DNA from: Pseudomonadota bacterium
Lineage (GTDB): Bacteria > Chloroflexota > UBA6077 > JAJPHF01
DNA: 58,631 nt
Direction: 5' to 3'
Assembly (NCBI GenBank): GCA_021325365.1
Contig: JAJPHF010000023.1
Span: forward strand, 1 to 58,631
Shown here: positions 16,530 through 24,485 of the stretch, piece by piece
How the letters are laid out: each line of letters starts with the position of its first letter
How positions within the stretch are numbered: the first letter of the stretch is position 1
Notes under the pieces: generated by a model
What the model was told of the DNA's origin: nothing
Database searches by the model: none
The model's input: the letters and a program-made list of their open reading frames with translations, nothing else
Made by a program: the position numbers and the translations under genes

Positions 16530-17291
16530 TCAGGCGGCCGCGCGGCTGAACGAGCGCGAGGCGATGACGAGCGCGCTGAAGGCCAAGACGCCCAGGATCA
16601 CCAGCGCCCGCGGGATACTGGGGTCGCCCAGCTGCTCGTTGAACAGGGCGCGCGCCGCCGTCACGGCGTGGCTCAGCGGGTTGATCAGCGCGGCCGTTTG
16701 CAGCCAGCCCGGAGCGAGGCTGAGCGGGAGTAGCACCCCCGAGAGCAACAATATCGGCAGGGTAATCGTGTTCAGCAGTGGCGCCAGCGCGTCCTCGTTG
16801 CGCAGCCAGAGCGCGAGCGCGTACGAGACGCAGACCATCAGCAGGCCCAGCAGGACGAGTAGCCCCAGCATCACCGCGAGGCCCAGCAGGTTCGGGTGCA
16901 GGCCGAACGGCACGGCGCAGGCCACCAGCAGCACCGCCTGGATGAGCAGCACGACCACGTCCCGCAGCGCGCGGCCCAGCAGCAGCGCCGGCCGGCTGAC
17001 CGGGGTGACGCGCAGGCGCTCGATGACGCCGTGGCGGACCTCGGCGATCAGGCCGAAGCCCACGAAGCCCGCGCCGAAGAGCCCGAGCTGGATCAGCAGG
17101 CCCGGCACGAACACGTTGAGGGGCGGGCCGGGAGGGAAGCCGGGCGCGCCCGCCAACGGCTCCAGCAGGGGACCGAACAGCACGAGGAAGTAGAGCGGCT
17201 GCACGAGGCCGATGACGACCCAGACCGGGTTGCGCACGGTGAGGCTGACCGAGCGCCCAAACAGCAGCCAGGTGTCGCGCAAGAGTTTCAT
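16530..17291 (-). CDS. ABC-2 type exporter permease (DrrB-like)
   Basis: A 253-residue permease with six predicted membrane segments, beginning MKLLRDTWLLFGRSVSLTVR and then NPVWVVIGLVQPLYFLVLFG. The conserved ABC-2 stretch GVIERLRVTPVSRPALLLGR lies near residue 95 and the characteristic LNPLSHAVTAARALF near residue 210. It works with the ATPase encoded at 17482-18483, 190 bp upstream on the same strand. Drr-type pairs export drugs or lipids. The 190-bp gap contains a family C repeat. Confidence 0.88.
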   Translation of the reverse strand: MKLLRDTWLLFGRSVSLTVRNPVWVVIGLVQPLYFLVLFGPLLEPLAGAPGFPPGPPLNVFVPGLLIQLGLFGAGFVGFGLIAEVRHGVIERLRVTPVSRPALLLGRALRDVVVLLIQAVLLVACAVPFGLHPNLLGLAVMLGLLVLLGLLMVCVSYALALWLRNEDALAPLLNTITLPILLLSGVLLPLSLAPGWLQTAALINPLSHAVTAARALFNEQLGDPSIPRALVILGVLAFSALVIASRSFSRAAA

Positions 17292-17420
17292 AACAGGCTA
17301 CCTTTCCGCGCCGCGAACGGGCTCGATCGGTGCGATCTAGTGGGGCGGGATTCTCAGACGAAAGCCCACGATCATTGATTAACGCCGGATCCTTCCCGGC
17401 GGTTGGGCTACCGGGGCGCG

Positions 17421-17451
17421 CCCTCACCCCCGCCCTCTCCGGGGGCGAGGG
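17421..17451. repeat. Family C palindromic repeat
   Basis: CCCTCACCCCCGCCCTCTCC plus GGGGGCGAGGG, between the ATPase and permease genes of the exporter. As a hairpin it could modulate the ratio of the two products. Confidence 0.65.
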
Positions 17452-17481
17452 AGTACGGGAACGGTCGCGCCGATGTCGGTA

Positions 17482-18483
17482 TTACTCCGCGTCGTCGCGC
17501 AGCGAGCGGCCGGTAGTGCGCAGGAACACGTCGTCGAGGCTGGGCCGGCTCAACGCGATCGTCTGCAGCGGCAGGCCGGCACCGTCGAGCAGGCGCAGGA
17601 CGGCCGGCAGCGCCGCCTCGCCGTGCTCGACGTACAGACGGATGGTGCCGTCCTCACGGCTCGCCTCGCGCACGAACGGCTGTGCCGCCAGCAACGCCTC
17701 GGCCACGACTGGATCGCCCTGCACGCTGAGGGTCACGAGGTCGCCCGCGACCTGGCGCTTGAGCTGGTCGGCGGTGCCCTCGGCGACGATCCGGCCGTGG
17801 TCGATGATGGCCAGGCGGTCGCAGAGCGCGTCGGCCTCCTCCAGGTAGTGCGTCGTCAGGAAGACCGTCATACCGCCGTCGCGCAGGCGCCGCACCTCGT
17901 CCCACATGCGCGCGCGTCCCTGCGGGTCCAGCCCCGTCGTGGGCTCATCGAGGAAGACGAGCCGCGGCCGGTGGATCAGGCCGAGCGCCAGGTCGAGCCG
18001 CCGCCGCTGGCCGCCGGAGTAGGTGCCGGTGGGGCGGTCGGCGGCCGTCTCCAATTCGAAGGCCTCGAGGAGGGCGACCGTGCGCCGCTGCGCCTCGCGC
18101 TTGTCGAGCCCGTACAGGCGCCCCTGGAGCACCAGCTCCTCGCGCGCGCTCAGCGCCGGATCGGTGCCGCCGCCCTGAGCCACGTAGCCGATGCGCTCGC
18201 GCACGCGCGCCGGCTCGCGCCGCAGATCGTAGCCGGCCACTGTCGCCTCGCCGCCGGTCGGCACGAGCAGCGTCGCGAGCATGCGGAGCGTGGTCGTCTT
18301 GCCGGCGCCGTTGGGGCCGAGGAAGCCGAAGACCTCGCCCGCCGCGACGTGGAGATCGACCCCATCCACGGCGACTACCTCGCCGCGGCGCGAGCGGAAC
18401 GTCCGGCGCAGGCCGCGCGTGTCGATCATCGCCACCGCCTCGCGGCGCTCGGCAGGGCTGCAGGCTTCGAGAGTAGCGCGCAT
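17482..18483 (-). CDS. ABC transporter ATP-binding protein (DrrA-like)
   Basis: A 333-residue ATPase: Walker A GPNGAGKTT, Q-loop YVAQGGG, signature YSGGQRRRLDLA, Walker B LVFLDEPTTGLDP, H-loop FLTTHYLEEAD. The C-terminal domain ends with the Drr-type RPSLDDVFLRTTGRSL. GAGGAG precedes ATG 18483; ATG 18429 (MIDTRGL) is an alternative closer to the family's usual N-terminus. Unlike the exporter ATPase at 5416-6408, this one has the normal switch His. It is followed by its permease. Confidence 0.92.
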   Translation of the reverse strand: MRATLEACSPAERREAVAMIDTRGLRRTFRSRRGEVVAVDGVDLHVAAGEVFGFLGPNGAGKTTTLRMLATLLVPTGGEATVAGYDLRREPARVRERIGYVAQGGGTDPALSAREELVLQGRLYGLDKREAQRRTVALLEAFELETAADRPTGTYSGGQRRRLDLALGLIHRPRLVFLDEPTTGLDPQGRARMWDEVRRLRDGGMTVFLTTHYLEEADALCDRLAIIDHGRIVAEGTADQLKRQVAGDLVTLSVQGDPVVAEALLAAQPFVREASREDGTIRLYVEHGEAALPAVLRLLDGAGLPLQTIALSRPSLDDVFLRTTGRSLRDDAE

Positions 18484-18744
18484 CGTGTGCTCCTCGGGGA
18501 GGGTAGCTCGGGTCAGCGCACGCCCGGCCGCGTGGCGGTACGGCGGTCGCTCCGAGTAACTGTAACTCTCGCGGGCCGCGCGCCGTCCGGAGCCGGCCGG
18601 CGTCGGGCTCGCGCACGTTTTAGCGGCGGAGGCACCGCGGCGCGGCCCGACTCGTCTCGCAGGAGTATGCCACGGCAGCGCGGGGCGCGTGCGGAGGCGA
18701 CGGGGGGCCGTGCCGAGCGAGCGGCGACCGCGCGTCGCCGCGGG

Positions 18745-19482
18745 CTAGCGGCCCGCCGGGGACGGCAGCTCGGCCAGCAGGCGCCCGAAGCCCGGGCGCC
18801 GCTCGCGCACCAGGAAATGCTGCTGGATGGCCCAGACGCGGGCGGGGACGGCGTGGAGCACGGGCACCTCGAGGTCCTGCTCCAGCATGTCCACGATGTC
18901 GAGCGCCCGCCAGCCGCTACCCAGCATGTACACGCCGTCGACGCGCGGGTGCTGTCGGAAGGCGGCCTTCGTGTGGGCGTACACCTCACGCGAGGAGAGG
19001 CGCCCCACCTGGTCGAAGGGCACGTCCATGCCCTCCATGGCGAGCACGTCGAAGCCGGCGTCCGTGAAGTACCGCGCGAAGAGGTCGTTGATCTCGCCAC
19101 GGAAGTAGGTTACGCCGACGATGCGCTGCATGTGGAGCGCGCGCATGGCGTCTACCTGCGTGGTGCCCGCGGTGATGACCGGCTTGCCGTAGGCGCGCTG
19201 CCACTGGTCGAGCAGCTCGCGCTCGCGCTGGAAGCCGTGGACCATGAACGGCGGCGCGCCCTCCGGGTGGATCAGCTCGACGCCGATCTCGGCCAGCTCG
19301 CGCACCTTCTGCTCGATAGCGTCGAGCACGCCGCGAAACTCGGCGGTCGTGCCCTCGCGGATGCCCAGGAAGAGTGGGATCACGGCGATGCCGTCGGGCA
19401 GCAGCCGCATGAACTCCTCTAGCGACCCGGGTCGATACGTCGGCTTGATCACGCCCACGCTGCCACGCCAGCTCGCGAACAT
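18745..19482 (-). CDS. Asp/Glu racemase-superfamily (maleate isomerase/arylmalonate decarboxylase-like) protein
   Basis: A 245-residue protein with the two-lobed superfamily pattern: VGVIKPTYRPGS at the N-terminus, a central PVITAGTTQVDAMRAL and a C-terminal GVYMLGSGWRALDIVDMLE. Characterised members use a Cys in one or both of the central and C-terminal motifs. Here those positions are Gly, Thr and Ser, and the whole protein has no cysteine. The fold assignment is reasonable but the chemistry must differ or be absent. A single gene, with no obvious operon partner. Confidence 0.7.
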   Translation of the reverse strand: MFASWRGSVGVIKPTYRPGSLEEFMRLLPDGIAVIPLFLGIREGTTAEFRGVLDAIEQKVRELAEIGVELIHPEGAPPFMVHGFQRERELLDQWQRAYGKPVITAGTTQVDAMRALHMQRIVGVTYFRGEINDLFARYFTDAGFDVLAMEGMDVPFDQVGRLSSREVYAHTKAAFRQHPRVDGVYMLGSGWRALDIVDMLEQDLEVPVLHAVPARVWAIQQHFLVRERRPGFGRLLAELPSPAGR

Positions 19483-19592
19483 GACGTCCTCCCTGCCTGA
19501 AGAATCCCTAAGAATGGGCTAAAGGTCCCCGGAAACCCGTGAGCGCGCCCGGGCGGCTGCGCTATGCTCAAAGCTGTCAGCTCCCACTGACG

Positions 19593-19650
19593 GGGCCGGC
19601 CGGGCCTCGGTCGGGCGGGTGTCTAGTGCCACCAGCCGCCCGGCCGGCCC
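19593..19650 (-). terminator. Inverted repeat downstream of cutA
   Basis: A 13-bp perfect inverted repeat, GGGCCGGCCGGGC at 19593-19605 and GCCCGGCCGGCCC at 19638-19650, with a 32-nt loop. It lies between the cutA stop and the next minus-strand gene. It may also be a repeat copy. Confidence 0.4.
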
Positions 19651-19699
19651 ACCCTCGTAGGCGGCACCCACTTACCGGTCTCGTCGCCGGGGGACGAGG

Positions 19700-20026
19700 C
19701 TACTCCGCGCTCTCGTCGGCGAGCCACTGGAGGTACGGCGGCCAGCCGGCGACGACCGGGAGCGCGATCATCTCGGGCACCGTGTAGCTGTGCAGCGCCT
19801 GGACGCGGGCGGCCAGCGCGTCGAGCCGCGCGCGTCGCGTCTTGACGATGAGCAGCACCTCGGAGGCCTCCTCGATTTGCCCCTGCCAGCGGTACACGGA
19901 CTCCACGGGCAGGCGGTTCACGCAGGCGGCCAGCCGCTCGGCGACGAGCGCGCGCGCTAGCGCGGCGGCCTCCTCAGGCGAGCCGGCGGTAATGTAGACG
20001 ACGACGGCATCGTGCTCCTCGCGCAT
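19700..20026 (-). CDS. cutA: CutA1 divalent-ion tolerance protein
   Basis: A 108-residue protein with clear CutA signatures: VVVYITAGSPEEAAALARAL, then AACVNRLPVESVYRWQGQIE, then EVLLIVKTRRARLDAL and a C-terminal HSYTVPEMIALPV with PYLQWL. CutA1 forms very stable trimers and is linked to copper tolerance, although its biochemical role is unsettled. The start at 20026 (MREEHDAV) fits the family; an ATG nine codons upstream is less likely. Confidence 0.93.
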   Translation of the reverse strand: MREEHDAVVVYITAGSPEEAAALARALVAERLAACVNRLPVESVYRWQGQIEEASEVLLIVKTRRARLDALAARVQALHSYTVPEMIALPVVAGWPPYLQWLADESAE

Positions 20027-20095
20027 CGCATCCTCGTCTTGCCAGCGCCGCACGGCTGCCCCGACAGGCGGAGCGGCGCGGGGCGATCCCCCCAG

Positions 20096-21667
20096 CTATT
20101 CCGCCGCGCCGACGCGGGGCCGCGCGGCGTCGTCGGCGTAGGCCGGCGCCGCGGGCGCGTTCGCGCCGCGCAGGTGCTCGGCCGCCCGGCCGCCCGGCAT
20201 GAACGCCCGCACGACGACGAGGCCCGTGAGCGCCGTGAACGCCATCAGCAGGAACACGCCGTGGAGCCCTTGCTCGAACGCCTGGCGCAGCGTCGCGGCC
20301 ATCGCCGGATCGAGCGTCGCGGCCTGAGCAGGGTCGAGCAAGTCGGTCACCACGTCCACGCTGCTGCCGCGCCCGGCGAGGCCCTCGCTGCCCAGCAGCG
20401 CGAGCAGCTGGGCGTCCAGCGCCACGCCGAGGACGGCCACGCCCACGCTGCGGCCGATGCTCTGGAAGAAGACGGTGGTGGCCGTGGCGACGCCGCGCTG
20501 CGCCCAGTCCACGGAGTTCTGCACGGCGATGGTGACCGGCGCGACGATGCAGCCGAAGCCGAAGCCACAGATGCCGAGGACGAGGCCGAACACCAGGATC
20601 GGCGCGTCGGCGCCCACGCGGCTGGTGGCGAGGCAGCCCAACAGCGCCAGGCTCATGCCGACGGTGATCGCCGTGCGGTAGCCGTAGCGCAAGATGATGC
20701 GGCTGGAGCCGACGCTGCCGACGATCCAGGTGAGGTCGTTCGGCAGCAGCGCGTAGCCGGCTTGCAACGGCGAGCCGCCGAGGACACCCTGCACGAACAG
20801 CGGCCCGAAGGACGCGACGCCCTGCATCGCCACGCCGCCCAGCGCGACCAGCACCGCCCCCGCGGCCACGACGCGGATGCGGAACAGCTCCAGGGGCAGC
20901 AGCGGCTCGGGCGTGCGGCGCTCCCACCAGATGAAGAAGGCCAGCAGGGCGACCGCCAGGATGAGCAGCGGCCACGCGCCGAGGGGCAGGCCGGGGGCGC
21001 TGCCGCTGAGCGCGTAGAGCGCCACGAGAAACGCACTCACGCCGAGCGCCACCGCCACGGCGCCCGGCCAATCGAGCTGATGGCGGCGGTGCGTGACGGT
21101 CTCGTGCAGCGTCAGCGCCATGAGTACCCCGGCGGCCACGCCCACGGGGAGGTTCACCCAGAAGACCCAGTGCCAGCTCAGCGTCACGACCAGGAGGCCG
21201 CCGACGAAGGGGCCGATCAGGCTGGAGAGCGCCCACATGGAGCTGAACAGTCCCTGGATGCGCGCTCGCTGCTCGATGGGGAACAGGTCGCCGGCGAGGG
21301 TCAGGGCGATGGGCTGGATAGCGCCCGCGCCGAGCCCCTGCACTAGCCGAAAGACCAGGAGCTGCGGCATGTTCTGGGCGAATCCGCACAGCGCCGAGCC
21401 TAACAGGAACACCGCCAGGCCCAGCAGGAAGACCGGCTTGCGCCCGTAGGAGTCGGCCAGCTTGCCGTAGAGCGGCGTGGAGACGGTCATCATGATGAGG
21501 TAGGTGGCGAACACCCAGCTGTACAGCTCCAGGCCTTCCAGGGAGCGGATGATGCTGGGCGCAGCAGTGGCCACGACGGTGGACGAGATGGCCGTCAGGA
21601 AGATGCCGCACAGCATCGCCAGGCTGATCAGCCGGCGGTCGCCGACGGGGGCGTTAGCTGCGGGCAC
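20096..21667 (-). CDS. MFS multidrug transporter, DHA2 (EmrB/QacA) family
   Basis: A 523-residue protein with 14 predicted membrane segments. Early motif TVVATAAPSIIRSL, motif A GKLADSYGRKPVFLLG, and motif C-like GPFVGGLLV are those of proton-driven drug exporters. The C-terminal region carries an additional loop (residues about 420-460) before the last helix. Its 5' end overlaps the 3' end of the upstream DsbA-like gene by 14 bp, so the two are translationally coupled. Confidence 0.92.
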   Translation of the reverse strand: MPAANAPVGDRRLISLAMLCGIFLTAISSTVVATAAPSIIRSLEGLELYSWVFATYLIMMTVSTPLYGKLADSYGRKPVFLLGLAVFLLGSALCGFAQNMPQLLVFRLVQGLGAGAIQPIALTLAGDLFPIEQRARIQGLFSSMWALSSLIGPFVGGLLVVTLSWHWVFWVNLPVGVAAGVLMALTLHETVTHRRHQLDWPGAVAVALGVSAFLVALYALSGSAPGLPLGAWPLLILAVALLAFFIWWERRTPEPLLPLELFRIRVVAAGAVLVALGGVAMQGVASFGPLFVQGVLGGSPLQAGYALLPNDLTWIVGSVGSSRIILRYGYRTAITVGMSLALLGCLATSRVGADAPILVFGLVLGICGFGFGCIVAPVTIAVQNSVDWAQRGVATATTVFFQSIGRSVGVAVLGVALDAQLLALLGSEGLAGRGSSVDVVTDLLDPAQAATLDPAMAATLRQAFEQGLHGVFLLMAFTALTGLVVVRAFMPGGRAAEHLRGANAPAAPAYADDAARPRVGAAE

Positions 21668-22250
21668 GTTTGAACTCGTAGACGTGGGGCTGGGCCAGCA
21701 GCCAGGCCGTATGGTCCCACAGCTCGCCGGCCGCCTCGCCGGTCGGCACGCGGTCGATGATCGGGCCGTAGAGCGGCTGGGCGCCGGCCACCTCCAGGGT
21801 CGGCACGCCGAAGGCGCCGCGGGCGGCCAGCGCGGCGTGCTCGTCGCGTAACTCCTGCTCGACAGTGGGATCGGCGAGGGCGGCGTCGCGCAGGCCGCGG
21901 TCGAAACCGGCCTCGTCCAGCGCCGCCGCGATCACGTCGAGCTGGCCGATGTTCTGCTGCCGCTCGTGGTGGGCGCGGCCGAACGCCAGATACAGGCGAT
22001 CGACCGCCTCGGGGCCGTGCTGGCGCCGCGCCAGCGCCATGATGCGAAACGGGACCTGGCTCTGCTGATGGCGCTCCTTGGGCGGGTTGCCGGCCGCGCG
22101 ATTCACCTCGGCGAGCGAGAAGAAGCCCCAAGTTAGCTGCAGCGGCCGCACCTGACGCGCCTCGCGCAGCCAGAGCGACGTGCGCCAGGCCCACGGGCAG
22201 ATGGGATCAAAATACAGCTTGATCTCGGGCGTGCCAGAGCCATTCGCCAT
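21654..22250 (-). CDS. DsbA-family (FrnE/mycothiol-type) oxidoreductase with CPWA motif
   Basis: A 198-residue thioredoxin-fold protein. YFDPICPWAWRTSLWL provides a single active-site Cys (CPWA, not CPWC), followed by the helical insert and the cis-Pro segment GAFGVPTLEVAG. This matches the DsbA-like nitroreductase/FrnE group, some members of which use one Cys with a low-molecular-weight thiol. GAGGAG precedes ATG 22250. It overlaps the drug exporter gene, which hints at a joint role in detoxification. Confidence 0.82.
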   Translation of the reverse strand: MANGSGTPEIKLYFDPICPWAWRTSLWLREARQVRPLQLTWGFFSLAEVNRAAGNPPKERHQQSQVPFRIMALARRQHGPEAVDRLYLAFGRAHHERQQNIGQLDVIAAALDEAGFDRGLRDAALADPTVEQELRDEHAALAARGAFGVPTLEVAGAQPLYGPIIDRVPTGEAAGELWDHTAWLLAQPHVYEFKRARS

Positions 22251-22560
22251 CAGGCTCTCCTCGCATGAGATTGCGCGCGCCAAGGCGTGGCCGCTCAGCT
22301 CGCGCGCCGCGGGGCGCCGGCGCTGCCTGATGATACCTCGCGCGAGCGATCGCGCGGGCGGCAGCGCACGCGCGCGCTGGGTGCGCGCGGCAAAGCTGGC
22401 GCGGGGACGGGCTCGCGCTCGCGCGAGCGGACATGGCGAGGTGGCCGAATGCTCACGACCGGTGCCGCGCGAGGGATGCTACCACCCCGCCGGCGCCCGG
22501 TCAACCGGCTTGCGGGCTCCGGCCGCCGGGTGTCTGGGGCGCCACAACGGCCGCGGGGCG
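22251..22560. other. 310-bp gap with no gene seen
   Basis: Very GC-rich and CG-alternating (GCGCGCGCTGGG and GCTCGCGCTCGCGCGAGC). I see short hairpins but no gene, family repeat or promoter I can defend. Confidence 0.4.
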
Positions 22561-23307
22561 CTATACCGAGCGCACGCGAAGCTCCTCGCGCACCTCGCGC
22601 ACGCCGGGCACGCGGCTGGCGACCGCCTCGGCGTTGTCGGCGTCCTCCAGGCCCTCGACCTCGCCCCGCAGGAACGCCGTTCCCTGGCGCACCTCGACAT
22701 CGATCCGCAGGGCTGTCGTGGTGGCGTCCTCGACCAGCTCCCGCCGAATCGCGTCGGCGATCGCCTCGTCGCCGAGGTAGGGATCCTCGGCCGACGGCGC
22801 GACGTACTGCTCGTCCATCGAGGTGGGCGCGAAGCCGCCCAGGACCTCCGCCTGGCCGCTCGCGGTGCTGATCACTGGATCGGTCGGCGGGACGACGACG
22901 TTCTCGGTTTCCTCGAGGACGTTGCGCGCCTCCCGGTCGTCGCGCGCCTCGGCGACGAAGTCCTCGATGCCCGTCGTCTCGAGGGGCTGGTCCGTGAAGT
23001 CCGGGGCGATGTCCGCGCCCTCGTGCTCGATCTCGGCTACGCTCTCGGGCGGCTGGACGTGCGTCGGCTCCTCGGCGTTGAACTCCGCGGCAGCCTCCGG
23101 AACCGTCGTCTCCACGTCGAGGTTGTTGTCGACGCGCGCACCTGGCGCGATGCGCGCCACGATGTCTTCCGCGGCACGCACGGACGCGGGCGAGTCGACG
23201 TGCCCGGTCAGGACGATCGCGCCGTTCGCCTCCTCGACGGCCACATAGAGGCCCGCCTCTTCGGTAAGCGCGCGCTCGATGCGCGCGGCCAGCGTGCTGT
23301 GTGCCAT
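22561..23307 (-). CDS. Protein with two BON domains
   Basis: A 248-residue protein. The first BON domain is at about residues 5-70 (IERALTEEAGLYVAVEEANG, IVLTGHVDSPASVRAAEDIV), followed by a long acidic linker rich in Glu and Pro. The second BON domain lies at about 175-248 (AIADAIRRELVEDATTTALR, AFLRGEVEGLEDADNAEAVA). BON domains are found in envelope and membrane-maintenance proteins and may bind phospholipid. No signal peptide is visible, so it may be cytoplasmic. ATG 23307 has AGGAGGG upstream. Confidence 0.85.
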   Translation of the reverse strand: MAHSTLAARIERALTEEAGLYVAVEEANGAIVLTGHVDSPASVRAAEDIVARIAPGARVDNNLDVETTVPEAAAEFNAEEPTHVQPPESVAEIEHEGADIAPDFTDQPLETTGIEDFVAEARDDREARNVLEETENVVVPPTDPVISTASGQAEVLGGFAPTSMDEQYVAPSAEDPYLGDEAIADAIRRELVEDATTTALRIDVEVRQGTAFLRGEVEGLEDADNAEAVASRVPGVREVREELRVRSV

Positions 23308-23514
23308 CGTGCCCTCCTGGCAGCCGACGGCTCTTCGCCCAGTCGTCGGCGCACCGCTTTGGGGGCTGTTGTGCAACCTTGGTGCCAGGCGGCCAGGAGG
23401 GGCCGGGCCGACGTCAGACGGCGAGCGTCCGGCGCTTGCGGCGCCGTAGGCGCGGCGGCGCGGCGCCGTCGGGCGGCAAACCGCATCGCGTGCGAGCAGG
23501 ACCGGGGCGCCGGA

Positions 23515-24183
23515 TCACGCGCGTGCGCCGACCAGCTCCAAGGTGGAGTGGGCGTCGGGGCCCCAGTTGATCACGTCGAGCCGCGTGACTCGGCCGAGCT
23601 GGTCCATGAGCGTAGTGGCCTCGCGCACGCTGCGCAGCGCCTTCGTGGCGACCGCGTGCAGCTCGGTGGTGTCGTCGGCCCGTTCGGCGAGCAGCTCGTG
23701 GTAGAGGACGGTGGCAGCGAGCTTGTTACCTAGCTCGTGGCGCATCGTGCGCGCCGCGAGGCGGACGCCTTCCAGGCGGCCCTGCTGGAGCTGCGCGGCC
23801 CGCTGCTCGCGGTGCAGCGCGCTGATCCGCGCCGCGGCGATCAGTGCGATGTCGAGCGCCTCGGCGTCGAGCGGCTTGGCCAGGTAGTCGTCGGCGCCGG
23901 CTTCCATGCCGCGCCGCGCCTGCGATCGGTCGCCGCCCGCCGTGAGGAGAATGAAGTACGTGTAGTCACGGTCGTGGCGGGCCCGCACGCGACGGCATAG
24001 CTCGATGCCGTCGACGTCGGGCAGCTGCCAGTCGCCGATGACCACATCGACGGTCTCGGCCGCGAGGACATCCTCGGCTGTCGCGCCGTCGGCCGCCACG
24101 GTTGCCTCGTGCCCTAGCTGCCCCAGGATGCTCCGTAGCGCACGCTGCTCCACGACGTCGCCGGTGACCAGCAGGACCCGCAT
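23515..24183 (-). CDS. Receiver-domain protein with C-terminal H-box-like helical domain
   Basis: A 222-residue protein. The REC domain (residues 1-120) keeps the acidic pocket and phosphoacceptor (VVIGDWQLPDVDG), the switch Thr (LLTAG) and the Lys (LAKPL). It is followed by a coiled region and TMRHELGNKLAATVLYHELL, which looks like the dimerisation/phospho-His helix of histidine kinases (His then Glu, Leu, Asn, Leu) without any ATPase domain. It may be a phosphotransfer or single-domain response protein. ATG 24183 has GGAGGAGAGG upstream. No kinase gene is adjacent. Confidence 0.8.
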   Translation of the reverse strand: MRVLLVTGDVVEQRALRSILGQLGHEATVAADGATAEDVLAAETVDVVIGDWQLPDVDGIELCRRVRARHDRDYTYFILLTAGGDRSQARRGMEAGADDYLAKPLDAEALDIALIAAARISALHREQRAAQLQQGRLEGVRLAARTMRHELGNKLAATVLYHELLAERADDTTELHAVATKALRSVREATTLMDQLGRVTRLDVINWGPDAHSTLELVGARA

Positions 24184-24378
24184 CGGCCTCTCCTCCGCGC
24201 CTCTCGCCCAGGCGGCTGTACTTCTCACTGTATCGGCCGGAGAGGCGCGGCGCAGGAGTCCCGCGGACGGATGATGCTTGACCAAAGGTACCGATCTAAC
24301 CGGTACCCGCGGCGCTCCGTCGCCGCGGCCTGGCGCGGCGGATGCTGGTCCCGCGGCGAACGCGCCAGTTCAGAACAT

Positions 24379-24424
24379 GGCCGGCGGTCGGGGCGGGGAC
24401 GCGTCCCCGCCCCGACCGCCGGCC
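24379..24424. repeat. 46-bp perfect palindrome
   Basis: Arms 24379-24401 and 24402-24424 are exact reverse complements with no loop, starting GGCCGGCGGTCGGGGCGGGG. It lies in the 300-bp gap downstream of the MFS gene at 24486-26042. It resembles family A repeats whose arms have become fully symmetrical. It may be a terminator or a repeat target. Nothing else is seen in 24184-24485. Confidence 0.75.
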
Positions 24425-24485
24425 GCCACGATTGGGTGAGGAGTCACGAGGAACCGCCGGGCGGCGGGGGCGGCTCCCGCGCAGC

